Source: Variovorax sp. PBS-H4 (GTDB taxonomy: Bacteria; Pseudomonadota; Gammaproteobacteria; Burkholderiales; Burkholderiaceae_C). Taken from it: DNA of 64,000 nucleotides. Under the pieces are notes generated by a model. That model saw only the letters and a program-made list of their open reading frames with translations, ran no database searches and had not been told where the DNA came from. The stretch spans positions 4,712,001 to 4,776,000 of the forward strand of contig NZ_LR594675.1 in assembly GCF_901827205.1 (NCBI RefSeq), read 5' to 3'. A program made the position numbers and the translations under genes. Shown here piece after piece: positions 8,531 to 17,400 of the stretch. Within the stretch, counting starts at the first letter, position 1. Every line of letters begins with the position of its first letter.

Positions 8531-9283
8531 TCATGCCCGACGGCGGATCAGCTGCACGCCGGGCAGCGGGTGGATGTGTGCGCCGTGCAGCGCCTCGCGC
8601 AGGTTGCGCTGCGCCAGGCGGCTGTGCTCGCGCATCAGCGACTCGGCACGCGAGCCCTCGCGGTTTTCGATCGCGTCCAGCACCTGGCCGTGCTGGTCCT
8701 GCGCGATCACGAGCATGTCACGCGCGGCCGGCGAGTTTGCTTGCACCACCACGAAGGCCGAGGGGGAGGCAAACGGAAGGTTGATCACGCGTTCCATCTG
8801 CTGCGCGAGCAGCGGGCTGCCGGCCATCTCCGACAGCAGCCGGTGGAACTGCCCGTTGAATTCCACATAGCGCGAGAAGGCTGCGTCGTCGAGCGCGGGT
8901 TCTCTCAGCAGCTCGTCGATGCGGCGCAGGCAGGCGCGCGCCTCGCGCAGCACCACGGGCGCTGCGCCGCGCTCGGCTGCGAGCCGCGCGGACAGGCCTT
9001 CGAGCGTGCCGCGCAGCTCGATGGCGTCGGCAACGTCGCGCTCGGAAAAGGTGCGCACCGCATAGCCGCCGTTCGGCAGGGCTTCGAGCAGGCCCTCCTG
9101 CTCGAGCCGCATGAGCGCGCTGCGCACCGGCGTGCGCGACACGCCGAGTTGCTCCGAGATCGCGACTTCGGCGATGCGCGTGCCACCGGGCAGCTCGCCC
9201 GCCAGCACCATTTCGCGCAGCCTCAGCTGGGCCTTCACGGCCTGCGAGCTGCCGGCCTCGCTGGCTTCCGCACCGCCACTCAC
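8531..9283 (-). CDS. GntR-family (FCD domain) transcriptional regulator
   Basis: A 250-residue protein. The winged helix is at residues 10-75 ('GGTRIAEVAISEQLGVSRTPVRSAL') and the helical FCD ligand domain follows ('FHRLLSEMAGSPLLAQQMERV'). The GTG start at 9283 overlaps the oxygenase stop as GTGA, so it is translationally coupled and co-transcribed with the structural genes. That arrangement suggests autoregulation, probably through the TGTATACA palindrome at 10401-10408 in front of the operon. The effector is probably the oxygenase substrate or product. Confidence 0.9.
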   Translation of the reverse strand: MSGGAEASEAGSSQAVKAQLRLREMVLAGELPGGTRIAEVAISEQLGVSRTPVRSALMRLEQEGLLEALPNGGYAVRTFSERDVADAIELRGTLEGLSARLAAERGAAPVVLREARACLRRIDELLREPALDDAAFSRYVEFNGQFHRLLSEMAGSPLLAQQMERVINLPFASPSAFVVVQANSPAARDMLVIAQDQHGQVLDAIENREGSRAESLMREHSRLAQRNLREALHGAHIHPLPGVQLIRRRA

Positions 9284-10389
9284 GCGCCCTCCGCCACCGG
9301 CGCCGGCCGGATCGGGATGGTGGACGCGATCGGCCGCTCCTTCGCGATCAGCTGATCGATCAACCGGCGCGCCCACATCGCGCCGGCGTCGATGTTGAGG
9401 TTGTTGAAATCGCGTCCGGGGCGCTCGTCCATCGCGCGCTGCTGCGCCTCGAGCACCAGCTCGTCCTCGCGGAAGATGCCGGCCACGCCCTCGCGCAGCT
9501 CGTGCGTGAGCCGCTGCTCGCCGATGCAGTAGTTGCGCGCGAACGCCCAGAAATAGAGGCAGCTCGTGTCGGTCTCGGGCGTGATGGTGTTGAGCACGTA
9601 GCCATTCACGCCCCGGCTGCGATCACCCGCATGACCCTCGCGCGGCACTGCGCCGCTGCCTGCCGGAGCGACGCCCACGTCGATGTTGACCGTGCACGGG
9701 CCCTCGAAGCGGATGATCTGCCAGCGGTCGACCTTGCCCTCGTAACCACGGGCATGGCGGATCTGCGCAGCCCAGAACGGCGGGGCGTCGATGTTCTCCA
9801 TCCAGCGCGTGACGGTCGCCGAGCGGTCGCCGTGCGTCGCGACGAAAGGCGCTTCCGCCACCGCTCGGTTGCCGATGGATGAGCCGTGCACGAACGTCTC
9901 GTGCGTGAGGTCCATCAGGTTGTCGACCACCAGCCGGTAGTCGCAAGCCACGCGGATCATCTTGCCGTCGCCGGCCCAATCCGGGTCGTCGTTCCAGTGC
10001 ATGTCCGGCACCAGCGCCGGGTCGGCCTTGGCGGGGTCGCCGGGCCAGATCCACACGAAGCGGTGCTTCTCCACCGCCGGATAGGCGCGCACGCAGGCCG
10101 AGGGATTGAGGGTCTCCTGGCTGGGCATGTGGGTACAGCGGCCCTGGCTGTTGTAGACCAGGCCGTGGTAGCCGCACACCAGTTCGTCGCCCTCGAGGCG
10201 GCCGAGGGACAGCGGCATCAGGCGGTGCCAGCAGGCGTCTTCCAGCGCAGCGACCTGGCCGTCTCTGCGCCGGTACAGCACCAGTTTCTGGTTGCAGACG
10301 GTCCGTGCCAACAGGCTGTGCTTGACCTCGACGTCGTAGGCCGCCGCATACCAGGCGTCGAGTGGAAAATGGCTTTTGGAGCGACTCAT
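9280..10389 (-). CDS. Rieske non-heme iron oxygenase, VanA-like
   Basis: A 369-residue oxygenase alpha subunit. The Rieske site is C53-x-H55 ... C72-x2-H75 (CWHRLMPL ... CGYHG). The mononuclear iron motif is N157-x2-D160-x2-H163-x4-H168 (NLMDLTHETFVH). Length and layout match vanillate O-demethylase and related aromatic demethylases/hydroxylases, so it probably demethylates or hydroxylates an aromatic or N-methyl compound and would release formaldehyde if a demethylase. It is the first gene of a minus-strand operon with its own regulator, reductase and, further on, importer. The substrate cannot be told from sequence. Confidence 0.92.
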   Translation of the reverse strand: MSRSKSHFPLDAWYAAAYDVEVKHSLLARTVCNQKLVLYRRRDGQVAALEDACWHRLMPLSLGRLEGDELVCGYHGLVYNSQGRCTHMPSQETLNPSACVRAYPAVEKHRFVWIWPGDPAKADPALVPDMHWNDDPDWAGDGKMIRVACDYRLVVDNLMDLTHETFVHGSSIGNRAVAEAPFVATHGDRSATVTRWMENIDAPPFWAAQIRHARGYEGKVDRWQIIRFEGPCTVNIDVGVAPAGSGAVPREGHAGDRSRGVNGYVLNTITPETDTSCLYFWAFARNYCIGEQRLTHELREGVAGIFREDELVLEAQQRAMDERPGRDFNNLNIDAGAMWARRLIDQLIAKERPIASTIPIRPAPVAEGA

Positions 10390-10400
10390 AGGATACGCAA

Positions 10401-10408
10401 TGTATACA
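10401..10408. promoter_or_regulatory. Probable GntR operator TGTATACA before the Rieske operon
   Basis: A perfect 8-base palindrome, 12 bases upstream of the oxygenase ATG (10389), in the 147-bp divergent gap. FCD-type GntR regulators such as VanR typically bind palindromes centred on GTATAC. The regulator encoded within this operon (8531-9283) is the obvious candidate. The assignment is by motif and position only. Confidence 0.5.
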
Positions 10409-10536
10409 GCGATAGCCTAAAAACCAATACTTACCGGCCAGTTCTAGGGAAAACACGGATCTTCCTGTATCCAGACAAGTCGATTCCGGACCGTTTACGA
10501 TCGATCGTTCTTTTCCAAGATTCGACGGAGCCCACC

Positions 10537-11658
10537 ATGTCAGAACACGCCCGCCTGCCTGCCCGCTATGACCACGTCGGCAGCTTCCTGCGCCCCCAAT
10601 ACCTGCTCGAAGCGCGCGAGCAGAAGGCCAAGGGCGAGATCACGCCCGAACAGCTTCGCAAGGTCGAAGACAAGGCCATCACCGAGATCGTCAAGTTCCA
10701 GGAGGACATCGGCCTCAAGAGCATCACCGACGGCGAATTTCGCCGCACCTACTTCCACATCGACTTCCTGGAGCAGCTCGGCGGCGTGAAGACCGACATC
10801 CCGGTCACCATCCGCAAGCCCGATGGCACCGAAGAGCTCGCCCCCCCGGTGATGCGCGTCATCGACAAGGTGACCCACGCCAAGGCCATCCAGCTTGCCG
10901 ACTTCCAGTACCTCAAGAGCCAGGTCTCGCCCGGCAACACGCCCAAGGTCACCATCCCGTCGCCGACGATGCTGCATTTCCGCGGCGGCCGCGCCGGCAT
11001 CAGCAAGCAGGCCTACCCCGAGCTCGACCCGGCCTTCTACGACGACGTGGCCCGCGCGTACGGCGACGAGCTGCGCTCGCTCGCCGCGGCCGGCTGCACC
11101 TACGTGCAGATGGACGACACCAACCTGGCGTACCTGTGCGACGAGAAGATGCGCGAAGCGGCCCGCCAGCGCGGCGACGACCCCAACGAGCTGCCGCACC
11201 GCTATGCCGCCTTCATCAACAAGGTGGTGGCGCAAAAGCCTGCGGGCATGACGCTTGCGATGCACCTGTGCCGCGGCAACTTCAAGAGCACGCATGCCGC
11301 GGCCGGCAACTACGAGCCGGTGGCCGAGGCGCTGCTCAAGGAAATGGACCTGGACGCCTACTTCCTCGAATACGACGACGCACGTTCCGGCGACTTCCGG
11401 CCGCTGCGCTTCCTGCCCAAGGGCAAGACCGTGGTGCTCGGGCTGGTGACCACCAAGTTCGGCCAGCTCGAGGACAAGGACGAGCTCAAGCAGCGCATCG
11501 AGGCTGCCGCCAAGTACGTGCCGCTGGAGCAACTGGCGCTGTCGCCGCAATGCGGCTTCTCCAGCACGGTGCACGGCAACAAGATCGCCGTCGACGACCA
11601 GCGCAACAAGCTGCGCCTGGTGGTCGAGACCGCACAGGAGGTCTGGGGCTCGACCTGA
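10537..11658 (+). CDS. MetE C-terminal-like (cobalamin-independent methionine synthase II family) protein
   Basis: A 373-residue barrel of the UROD/MetE-like superfamily. It lacks the duplicated N-terminal half of true MetE (about 750 residues). Zinc-ligand candidates are visible: H and C in MHLCRGNF and C in LSPQCGFSS; 'RYDHVGSFLRP' at the N terminus and 'SITDGEFRR' are typical. Such short paralogues are thought to move methyl or alkyl groups between thiols. It is divergent from the Rieske oxygenase, sharing a 147-bp promoter gap, and is followed by a GST, so a role in handling a one-carbon or thiol adduct from that pathway is plausible but unproven. The start at 10537 was chosen from the family N terminus; the frame is open far upstream. 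Confidence 0.85.
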   Translation: MSEHARLPARYDHVGSFLRPQYLLEAREQKAKGEITPEQLRKVEDKAITEIVKFQEDIGLKSITDGEFRRTYFHIDFLEQLGGVKTDIPVTIRKPDGTEELAPPVMRVIDKVTHAKAIQLADFQYLKSQVSPGNTPKVTIPSPTMLHFRGGRAGISKQAYPELDPAFYDDVARAYGDELRSLAAAGCTYVQMDDTNLAYLCDEKMREAARQRGDDPNELPHRYAAFINKVVAQKPAGMTLAMHLCRGNFKSTHAAAGNYEPVAEALLKEMDLDAYFLEYDDARSGDFRPLRFLPKGKTVVLGLVTTKFGQLEDKDELKQRIEAAAKYVPLEQLALSPQCGFSSTVHGNKIAVDDQRNKLRLVVETAQEVWGST

Positions 11659-11696
11659 GGTGCATGCCCGGTGAAGTCGCGGCATGATCGCGCTCC

Positions 11697-12374
11697 ATGA
11701 AGCTCTTCACCGGCCCCCTCAGCATGTTCGGCGCCAAGGCGCAGATCGCGGCCCTCGAAAAAGGCATCGCGATCGAAGCCGTGATGGTGCCTTTCGACAA
11801 GGACGACAACTACCTGCCCAAGCACCCCGAGGTGCTGCGTGTCAATCCGAAGCGGCAGGTGCCTGTGCTGATCGACGGCGAGGTGGAGGTCTTCGATTCC
11901 ACGCAAATCTTCGAGTACCTCGAGGACAAGGTGCCCGAGCCGCCGCTGTGGCCGCGTGATGTTGCCGCCCGCGCCGGGGCCCGCCAGCTAGAGCACCTGT
12001 CCGACGAGGTGTTCTTCCCGCACGTGATCAAGCTGATGGGCTTGCAGCACGACATGGGCAGCGAAGCTGCCATCACGGCCTGCGCCGCCTGCGCCCGCTT
12101 CTACGAGCAGATGGAGCAGCACCTCACTCAAGCCGACTATTTGGCCGGGCCCTATTCTTTCGCCGACATCGCCTTCTACATGGCGCAGGTCTTCGCCGAC
12201 CGCAAGGGCGCCGGCATGACCGATGCCACGCCGCGCCTGCTGGCCTGGCGCGAGCGCGTGGGCGCGCGACCGGCAGTGCGGGCCGTGGTCGGGCCGATGA
12301 TGCGCTTCCTCGCGTCGGAGGGACGGCCTGTGCCAGCGGCGCTCCAGTCGCACCTCGGGCCCGTCAACGCGTGA
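11697..12374 (+). CDS. Glutathione S-transferase family protein
   Basis: A 225-residue two-domain GST. The thioredoxin-like N domain holds 'NPKRQVPVLIDGEVEVFDSTQIFEYLED', here recognised by the cis-Pro segment QVPVL and the glutathione-binding pair DS(T)QI. The helical C domain has 'YLAGPYSFADIAFY', the N-capping box region. It lies 38 bases after the MetE-like gene, same strand, and is probably co-transcribed. The thiol-activating residue is likely Ser9 in 'TGPLSMFG', though this is not certain. Confidence 0.88.
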   Translation: MKLFTGPLSMFGAKAQIAALEKGIAIEAVMVPFDKDDNYLPKHPEVLRVNPKRQVPVLIDGEVEVFDSTQIFEYLEDKVPEPPLWPRDVAARAGARQLEHLSDEVFFPHVIKLMGLQHDMGSEAAITACAACARFYEQMEQHLTQADYLAGPYSFADIAFYMAQVFADRKGAGMTDATPRLLAWRERVGARPAVRAVVGPMMRFLASEGRPVPAALQSHLGPVNA

Positions 12375-12390
12375 ATCGGGCGCTCGCCGC

Positions 12391-13767
12391 GTGAACCGAA
12401 TCGACGACTGGCTGGACTGGCTGCCCTCGCCGTCGCAGCACCTGCTGGTCGTCACCTTTGCGCTGCTGGTCTATGTGCTGACCACGCGCGGGCGACGCGA
12501 GCATCGCGCGCCCGCCACTGCGATCGCCTGGGTCATGGGCCTGGCACTGCTGCCCTACCTCATCCTGCCCACCTACCTGCTGTTCGGGCAGCGCAAGCTG
12601 CGGCCATCGGGTTCGCCCCGGCCCTCTCGCTCGATGCCCGCCGGCCATTGGGCAGCCGACCTGATCGAGAGCTTCGGTCTCGCGTCGCCGGGACCCAGCC
12701 CCGTCCGCTTCCACGCCGACGGCGGCGCTGCACGCGACGCGTTGTGGGAGGTGATCGAGGGTGCGCACACGCGCATCGACGTGTGCACTTTCATCATCGG
12801 CGACGATGCGCTCGGCCACGAGGCCATCAACCGGCTGTCGCGGCGTGCGCGCGAGGGCATCAAGGTGCGCGTGCTGCTCGACGGCTTCGGCGCCCTGTCG
12901 CTGCCGCGCCATCACTTCGACACGCTGCGCGACGCCGGCGCGGAAATCGCCGTGTTCCGCCCCATCTTCGGCCTGCGCCGCACGGGCCCGCGCAACCTGC
13001 GCAACCACCGCAAGCTCACCATCGCCGACGACGGCTGGCTCTGGTCGGGCGGGCGCAACCTCGCCGGCGAATACTTCCTCGGCAACCACGAGCAGCCGCA
13101 GCCCTGGCGCGACCTTTCCTTCGACCTCCGAGGCAGCGTGGCGGCGGCGGCGGCGCGGCAGTTCGACCACGACTGGGGTTCGGTGCGCGGGCGCAAGCCG
13201 CGCGCCATCACGGCCGAGGAGCCGCCGGCGGGCGAGCTCGCCCAGTTCCTTCCCAGCGGACCCGACCAGACCGAGGACACGGCGCACGCCCTGCTGATCG
13301 ACGCCTGCTTCCGCGCAGAGCACCGGCTGCTCGCGATCACGCCCTACTTCGTGCCCGGCGACGGGCTGCGCGACGCGCTGCGGCTGGCAGCGCGGCGTGG
13401 TGTGCAGGTCACGATCGCGATGCCGGCGCGATCCAACCACCCGCTGGCAGATTTCGTGCGCGCCAGGGCCATGCGCGACCTCGCGCGCGCCGGCGTCAGC
13501 TTTCGCATGCTGCCCTTCATGGCGCACGCCAAGGCTGTCGTGGTGGACGAGCAGCTGGCACTGTGCGGCTCGATCAACCTCGACATGCGCAGCCTGCTGC
13601 TGAACCACGAGGCGGCCGTGGTGTTTTACGGCGCCGAGCAGATCGACTGGCTCGCGCAGTGGATCGAAACCACCGCCTCGGCCGGCGAGACCTACCGTGC
13701 ACGCCGGCCCGGCCTGGTGCGAGACGTGGCGGAAGGCCTGCTGCTGACGATCGCGTTCCAGCTCTAG
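12391..13767 (+). CDS. cls: Cardiolipin synthase, phospholipase D family
   Basis: A 458-residue membrane enzyme that joins phosphatidylglycerol units to cardiolipin. There are two N-terminal hydrophobic segments (about residues 17-34 and 47-72). Two HKD motifs follow: HRKLTIADD (about residue 208) and HAKAVVVDE (about residue 378), each H-x-K-x4-D. The GTG start gives the usual two-helix N terminus. The stop overlaps the convergent ROK gene: the shared bases CTAG at 13764-13767 contain both stop codons. Confidence 0.92.
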   Translation: MNRIDDWLDWLPSPSQHLLVVTFALLVYVLTTRGRREHRAPATAIAWVMGLALLPYLILPTYLLFGQRKLRPSGSPRPSRSMPAGHWAADLIESFGLASPGPSPVRFHADGGAARDALWEVIEGAHTRIDVCTFIIGDDALGHEAINRLSRRAREGIKVRVLLDGFGALSLPRHHFDTLRDAGAEIAVFRPIFGLRRTGPRNLRNHRKLTIADDGWLWSGGRNLAGEYFLGNHEQPQPWRDLSFDLRGSVAAAAARQFDHDWGSVRGRKPRAITAEEPPAGELAQFLPSGPDQTEDTAHALLIDACFRAEHRLLAITPYFVPGDGLRDALRLAARRGVQVTIAMPARSNHPLADFVRARAMRDLARAGVSFRMLPFMAHAKAVVVDEQLALCGSINLDMRSLLLNHEAAVVFYGAEQIDWLAQWIETTASAGETYRARRPGLVRDVAEGLLLTIAFQL

Positions 13768-14909
13768 GCTTTCTTCGGAGGCTCCAGGTTGGTGTAGCTC
13801 GCGTTGCCCATGCCCGTGCCGATGGTCAGCACCGCCCAGCGCTTCAGGTCGCGCATGAAGGGCAGCTCGCTGAGTCCCTGCACCACCGCATCGTTGTGCA
13901 TCAGCACCATGGTCGGGATGCCGCGGATGGTCGGGATCTTCTTGGCCAGTTCGGTGGGCAGGTGAAAGTGCTCGCTGGTCCAGTCGCCGGGCATGTTCTG
14001 CGCGCCGCGCGCGATCGAGCCGTCCTTGCGGATCAGGCCGGGGCAGCCGATGCCGACGAAGGGCGCGAGGCGGATGCCCTTCTTCTCGCAGTAGCGGACC
14101 TGCGCCTCGAGCATTTCGGCCAATCGCGCCACCAGTTCGCGGCGATTCGGGCCATCGTCTGCATGGCGCCACTTCTCGCGCCGAAGCACCTTTGCCCTGG
14201 ACAGGTCGGCTGCGCGCTTGCGCCGCGTCTTCACGATGCCGCAGCGCACATTGGTGCCGCCGATGTCCAGCGCGAGGATGGCGTCAAAGTGCTCCAGCAG
14301 CTCGGGCGGGGTCAGGTGCACCCAGCCGAGCAGCCCTGCATCGTCGGGCTCGTGGCAGATGCGCGCCAGCTCCACCTGCACCTTCATCTCCTGGAGGATC
14401 GCGGCCGCTTGCAGCACTGCCCGCTCGCCCACGTCGCTTTCCGGAAATCCGCCGCCGACCACAATGCGCTCGACACCCTGCCATGAGGGTTGGCGCAGGA
14501 AGCTGTCGATGACTTCAGCAAGCGACTCGGCGAACTCCTCGATGGCCGCATGCACCACGTCGGTCGCTTCCGTGGCCTTGCCGGCCCTCAACGCGGCGTC
14601 GAGCGTGCCTTTGGCCAGGTCCCTCGAGTGCTGCTGGCCGAGCGGGTCGGGCTTGCCCTTCTTGCGAACGCGGCGGCGCCAGCGCTCCAGCAATTCGCGG
14701 AATGCGGTCTGGCTTGCCTGATCGCCCAGGAAGCCTTGCTCGCCCCGCAACTGCAGGCTGTAGCCTTCGACCAGCACCGCCGGCAACTCCTTGGCTCCAT
14801 GGATGTCGGCCGATGGCGGCGGCGGTGCGTACGGGTTGCTGCCGTTGCTGCTGCCGTTGTCGTTGTTCTTCTTCGGTCGCGCCTTGTGCGCCTTGTTCTT
14901 GGGGGCCAT
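13764..14909 (-). CDS. ROK-family protein with circularly permuted motif order
   Basis: A 381-residue cytoplasmic protein with a basic, low-complexity N terminus (about 30 residues, rich in K, N, P). The normal C-terminal part of a ROK sugar kinase comes first: IVVGGGFPES near residue 148, then HEPDDAGLLG near 190. The normal N-terminal part follows: ALDIGGTNVRCGIV near 217, GIGCPGLI near 277, catalytic HNDA near 338, and phosphate-2 motif IGTGMGNAS near 365, after which the protein ends. In ordinary ROK kinases DIGGTN is at the N terminus and the GGG and DDAGL segments at the end. The zinc-binding GH...C-x-C-x4-C segment is absent. It may still phosphorylate a sugar, as the Asp base and both phosphate loops are present. 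No sugar genes adjoin it. Confidence 0.82.
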   Translation of the reverse strand: MAPKNKAHKARPKKNNDNGSSNGSNPYAPPPPSADIHGAKELPAVLVEGYSLQLRGEQGFLGDQASQTAFRELLERWRRRVRKKGKPDPLGQQHSRDLAKGTLDAALRAGKATEATDVVHAAIEEFAESLAEVIDSFLRQPSWQGVERIVVGGGFPESDVGERAVLQAAAILQEMKVQVELARICHEPDDAGLLGWVHLTPPELLEHFDAILALDIGGTNVRCGIVKTRRKRAADLSRAKVLRREKWRHADDGPNRRELVARLAEMLEAQVRYCEKKGIRLAPFVGIGCPGLIRKDGSIARGAQNMPGDWTSEHFHLPTELAKKIPTIRGIPTMVLMHNDAVVQGLSELPFMRDLKRWAVLTIGTGMGNASYTNLEPPKKA

Positions 14910-14937
14910 GCAGTCCTTCAGGTTTCTGGTAGTGGGT

Positions 14938-15762
14938 TCAGTCGGCCGTGGCTTCGAGGATCAGGCGCGTGGTCTCCTCGGGGGCGTCCCAGTGCGGGAA
15001 ATGGCCGCAGCGCTCGAACCAGTGCAGACGCGCCCCGGGATACAGCTGCATCGCCCGCGCCGCCTGCCGCGGAAGGCAGATCCGGTCGAGCCGCCCCCAG
15101 CCGATCACCAGTGGGCTGGTCAAGCTGCCCGCATCCGCGCCCTGCTGCGCCGGCTCGCGCAGGAGCGCACGCAACACGGCGCCGTAGGAACGCGCGGATG
15201 CGTAGCTGCGCATTTCCTCCAGCACCATGGAAGAGGACAGCGCGGCCGGCGCCACCGAGAACTGCGCCATCAGCAGGCTGCGCGACCAGTCGTGTGCGAT
15301 GAGGCTGGGCATGGCAGATTGGAGGCTGCGCGCCAGCCCGTGCGAGAGCCACGCCGACGCGGCGAAGAGGAAGCGCTCCCAGCCGAGCCAGAAGCCGCCC
15401 GGTCCGAGCGATACCACCGAGCCCAGCACGCCGCCGCGCCTCGCCAGCTCGAGCAGCAATCGCCCCCCGACCGAGCTCCCGGCGGCATCGGTGCCGATCA
15501 GCTCGTGCTCCCAAAGAAACTGCGCGAGCGCATCGGCCATCGTCTGCATCGAGACCTCGCCGTCGAGCGGTGGACTCTTGCCGAACCCGGGCAGGTCGAT
15601 CGCGGTCACGCTGCGCCGCTCGGCGAGCGGTTCGATGATGCCCTGCCATGAACGCCAATTGCTGCCCAGTCCATGGACGAGCAGGAGCGACTTGCCTTGA
15701 CCTCGCCGGACGTAATTGATGAGCACGTCGGTACTCTGCTGCGCCGCGGCACGGCAACGCAT
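14938..15762 (-). CDS. Alpha/beta hydrolase
   Basis: A 274-residue serine hydrolase. The oxyanion segment is LLLVHGLGSN, the nucleophile elbow G-S-S-V-G near residue 97, a likely acid is in WGRLDRICLP, and the catalytic His is in ERCGHFPHWD. The middle has a helical lid. No signal peptide is seen. It lies 28 bases upstream of the ROK gene on the same strand and may be co-transcribed. The substrate is unknown. Confidence 0.87.
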   Translation of the reverse strand: MRCRAAAQQSTDVLINYVRRGQGKSLLLVHGLGSNWRSWQGIIEPLAERRSVTAIDLPGFGKSPPLDGEVSMQTMADALAQFLWEHELIGTDAAGSSVGGRLLLELARRGGVLGSVVSLGPGGFWLGWERFLFAASAWLSHGLARSLQSAMPSLIAHDWSRSLLMAQFSVAPAALSSSMVLEEMRSYASARSYGAVLRALLREPAQQGADAGSLTSPLVIGWGRLDRICLPRQAARAMQLYPGARLHWFERCGHFPHWDAPEETTRLILEATAD

Positions 15763-15833
15763 CAGCCCCGCTCACGAACTCCTGTAGGAGCGCAACCTGT
15801 CGAATTCCGAGGCACGTCGATACACTGCGCCGG

Positions 15834-17366
15834 ATGCATTGCCTGCACCCTCTGCGGCTTCTCGTCCTGTCCTGTCTCGGTCTGCTCTGCGCAGCGATGC
15901 CCTCGCACGCACAGGACGCAGGCCTCGGCATCGGCTCCAAGCGCTTCACCGAGTCCTACATCCTGGCCGAAGTGCTGGCGCAGACCGCGGCGCCCCACCT
16001 GCCGGCGCCGCCTCGGTTGCGGCAAGGCTTGGGCAACACTGCCATCGTCTACGAGGCCCTGCGTTCGGGCAGCATCGATCTCTATGCCGAATACACCGGC
16101 ACGGTGGCGTTGGAGATCCTCAAGAACCCGCAGCCGATGACGCGCGAGGCCATGAACGCGGCGCTCGCGCCGCTCGGCCTGGGCATTGCGATTCCGCTCG
16201 GCTTCAACGACGGCTATGCGCTCGCCATGCGCGCGGCCGAGGCCGAGCGGCTCGGCGTGCGCACCCTCGGCGACCTGGCACGCCATCCCGAGCTGCGGCT
16301 GGGACTTTCCAACGAGTTCATCGGCCGTGCCGATGGCTGGCAAGGCCTGGCTGCCCGTTATGGTTTCACGCAGAAGCCTGCCGGACTCGACCATGGCCTG
16401 GCCTATGACGCGATCGCGGCGAAGCAAGTCGACGTCATCGACATCTACACCACCGACGCCAAGATCGAGCACCTGGGCCTGCGGGTGCTGACCGACGACC
16501 GTGCCTACTTCCCTCGCTACGACGCGGTCGTGCTGTATCGGCTCGACGTGCCCACGCGCTGGCCGGCGGCCTGGGCCGCGCTGCAGAAGCTCGAGGGCCG
16601 CATCGACGAGCGCGCCATGATCGCGATGAACGCACGCGCCGAGTTACAGGGCGTGGCCTTCGACGTGATCGCGCGCGACTATCTGGCGCAAGGCGGCGTG
16701 GGCGGCAAGGCCGGCGCCTCCGGCAGCGAAGGCGCGCGCGGCTTCGTCGCCAAACTGTTCGGCCCCGACCTGGGGCGGATCACACGCCAGCATCTTCTGC
16801 TGGTGGCGGTCTCGGTCGGGCTCGCGGTCCTGATTGCCGTGCCGCTGGGCATCGCCGTGTTCCCGCACTTGCGCCTGCGGGCCCTGGTGCTCGGGCTCAC
16901 CGGTCTTCTTCAGACCGTGCCCTCCCTCGCGCTGCTCGCGGTGCTGATCTCTCTCATCGGCGCCATCGGCACCTTGCCGGCACTGATCGCGCTCACGCTC
17001 TATTCGCTGTTGCCCATCATGCGCAACACCGTGACCGGCCTGGCCGAGGTGCCGACCGGCCTGCGGCAGGCCGGCACGGCGCTGGGCATGACGGGTGCTC
17101 AGAGCCTGCGGCTGGTCTTGCTGCCGCTCGCGCTGCCGACTCTGCTGGCGGGGGTGCGGACGGCCGCCACCATTGCCATCGGGACGGCGACGATTGCGGC
17201 TTTCATCGGCGCGGGAGGGTTTGGGGAACGGATCGTGACGGGGCTGGCGCTGAATGACCGCGAGTTGCTGGTGGCGGGGGCGGTGCCGGCGGCGGTGTTG
17301 GCGTTGCTGAGTGAGGGGTTGTTCGAGGTGATCGAGTATTGGCTTCGGCGGGGGCGGGCTGGGTGA
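15834..17366 (+). CDS. Fused substrate-binding protein/permease of osmoprotectant ABC type
   Basis: A 510-residue fusion. Residues 1-26 are a signal peptide (ending SHAQ). Residues 27-300 are a ProX/OpuAC-type binding domain opening with GSKRFTESYILAE and containing LYAEYTGT. Residues 310-505 are a permease with five to six helices and the coupling loop AGTALGMTGAQSLRLVLLP, plus TATIAAFIGAGGFGERI. Osmoprotectant systems usually have the fusion in the other order (permease first) or as separate genes, and an ATPase alongside. Here the receptor comes first and no ATPase gene is adjacent, so it must borrow one. Quaternary amines or related solutes are likely ligands. Confidence 0.87.
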   Translation: MHCLHPLRLLVLSCLGLLCAAMPSHAQDAGLGIGSKRFTESYILAEVLAQTAAPHLPAPPRLRQGLGNTAIVYEALRSGSIDLYAEYTGTVALEILKNPQPMTREAMNAALAPLGLGIAIPLGFNDGYALAMRAAEAERLGVRTLGDLARHPELRLGLSNEFIGRADGWQGLAARYGFTQKPAGLDHGLAYDAIAAKQVDVIDIYTTDAKIEHLGLRVLTDDRAYFPRYDAVVLYRLDVPTRWPAAWAALQKLEGRIDERAMIAMNARAELQGVAFDVIARDYLAQGGVGGKAGASGSEGARGFVAKLFGPDLGRITRQHLLLVAVSVGLAVLIAVPLGIAVFPHLRLRALVLGLTGLLQTVPSLALLAVLISLIGAIGTLPALIALTLYSLLPIMRNTVTGLAEVPTGLRQAGTALGMTGAQSLRLVLLPLALPTLLAGVRTAATIAIGTATIAAFIGAGGFGERIVTGLALNDRELLVAGAVPAAVLALLSEGLFEVIEYWLRRGRAG

Positions 17367-17400
17367 CTACTGGTGTCGGGAGGAGCTTGGCTATTGGTCC

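Noticed and set aside
12364..14172. A 602-codon minus-strand open frame across cardiolipin synthase and the ROK gene
   Set aside because: It is antisense to a clear HKD-motif enzyme and shows only R/A/G/H-rich sequence typical of high-GC shadow frames, with no domain.
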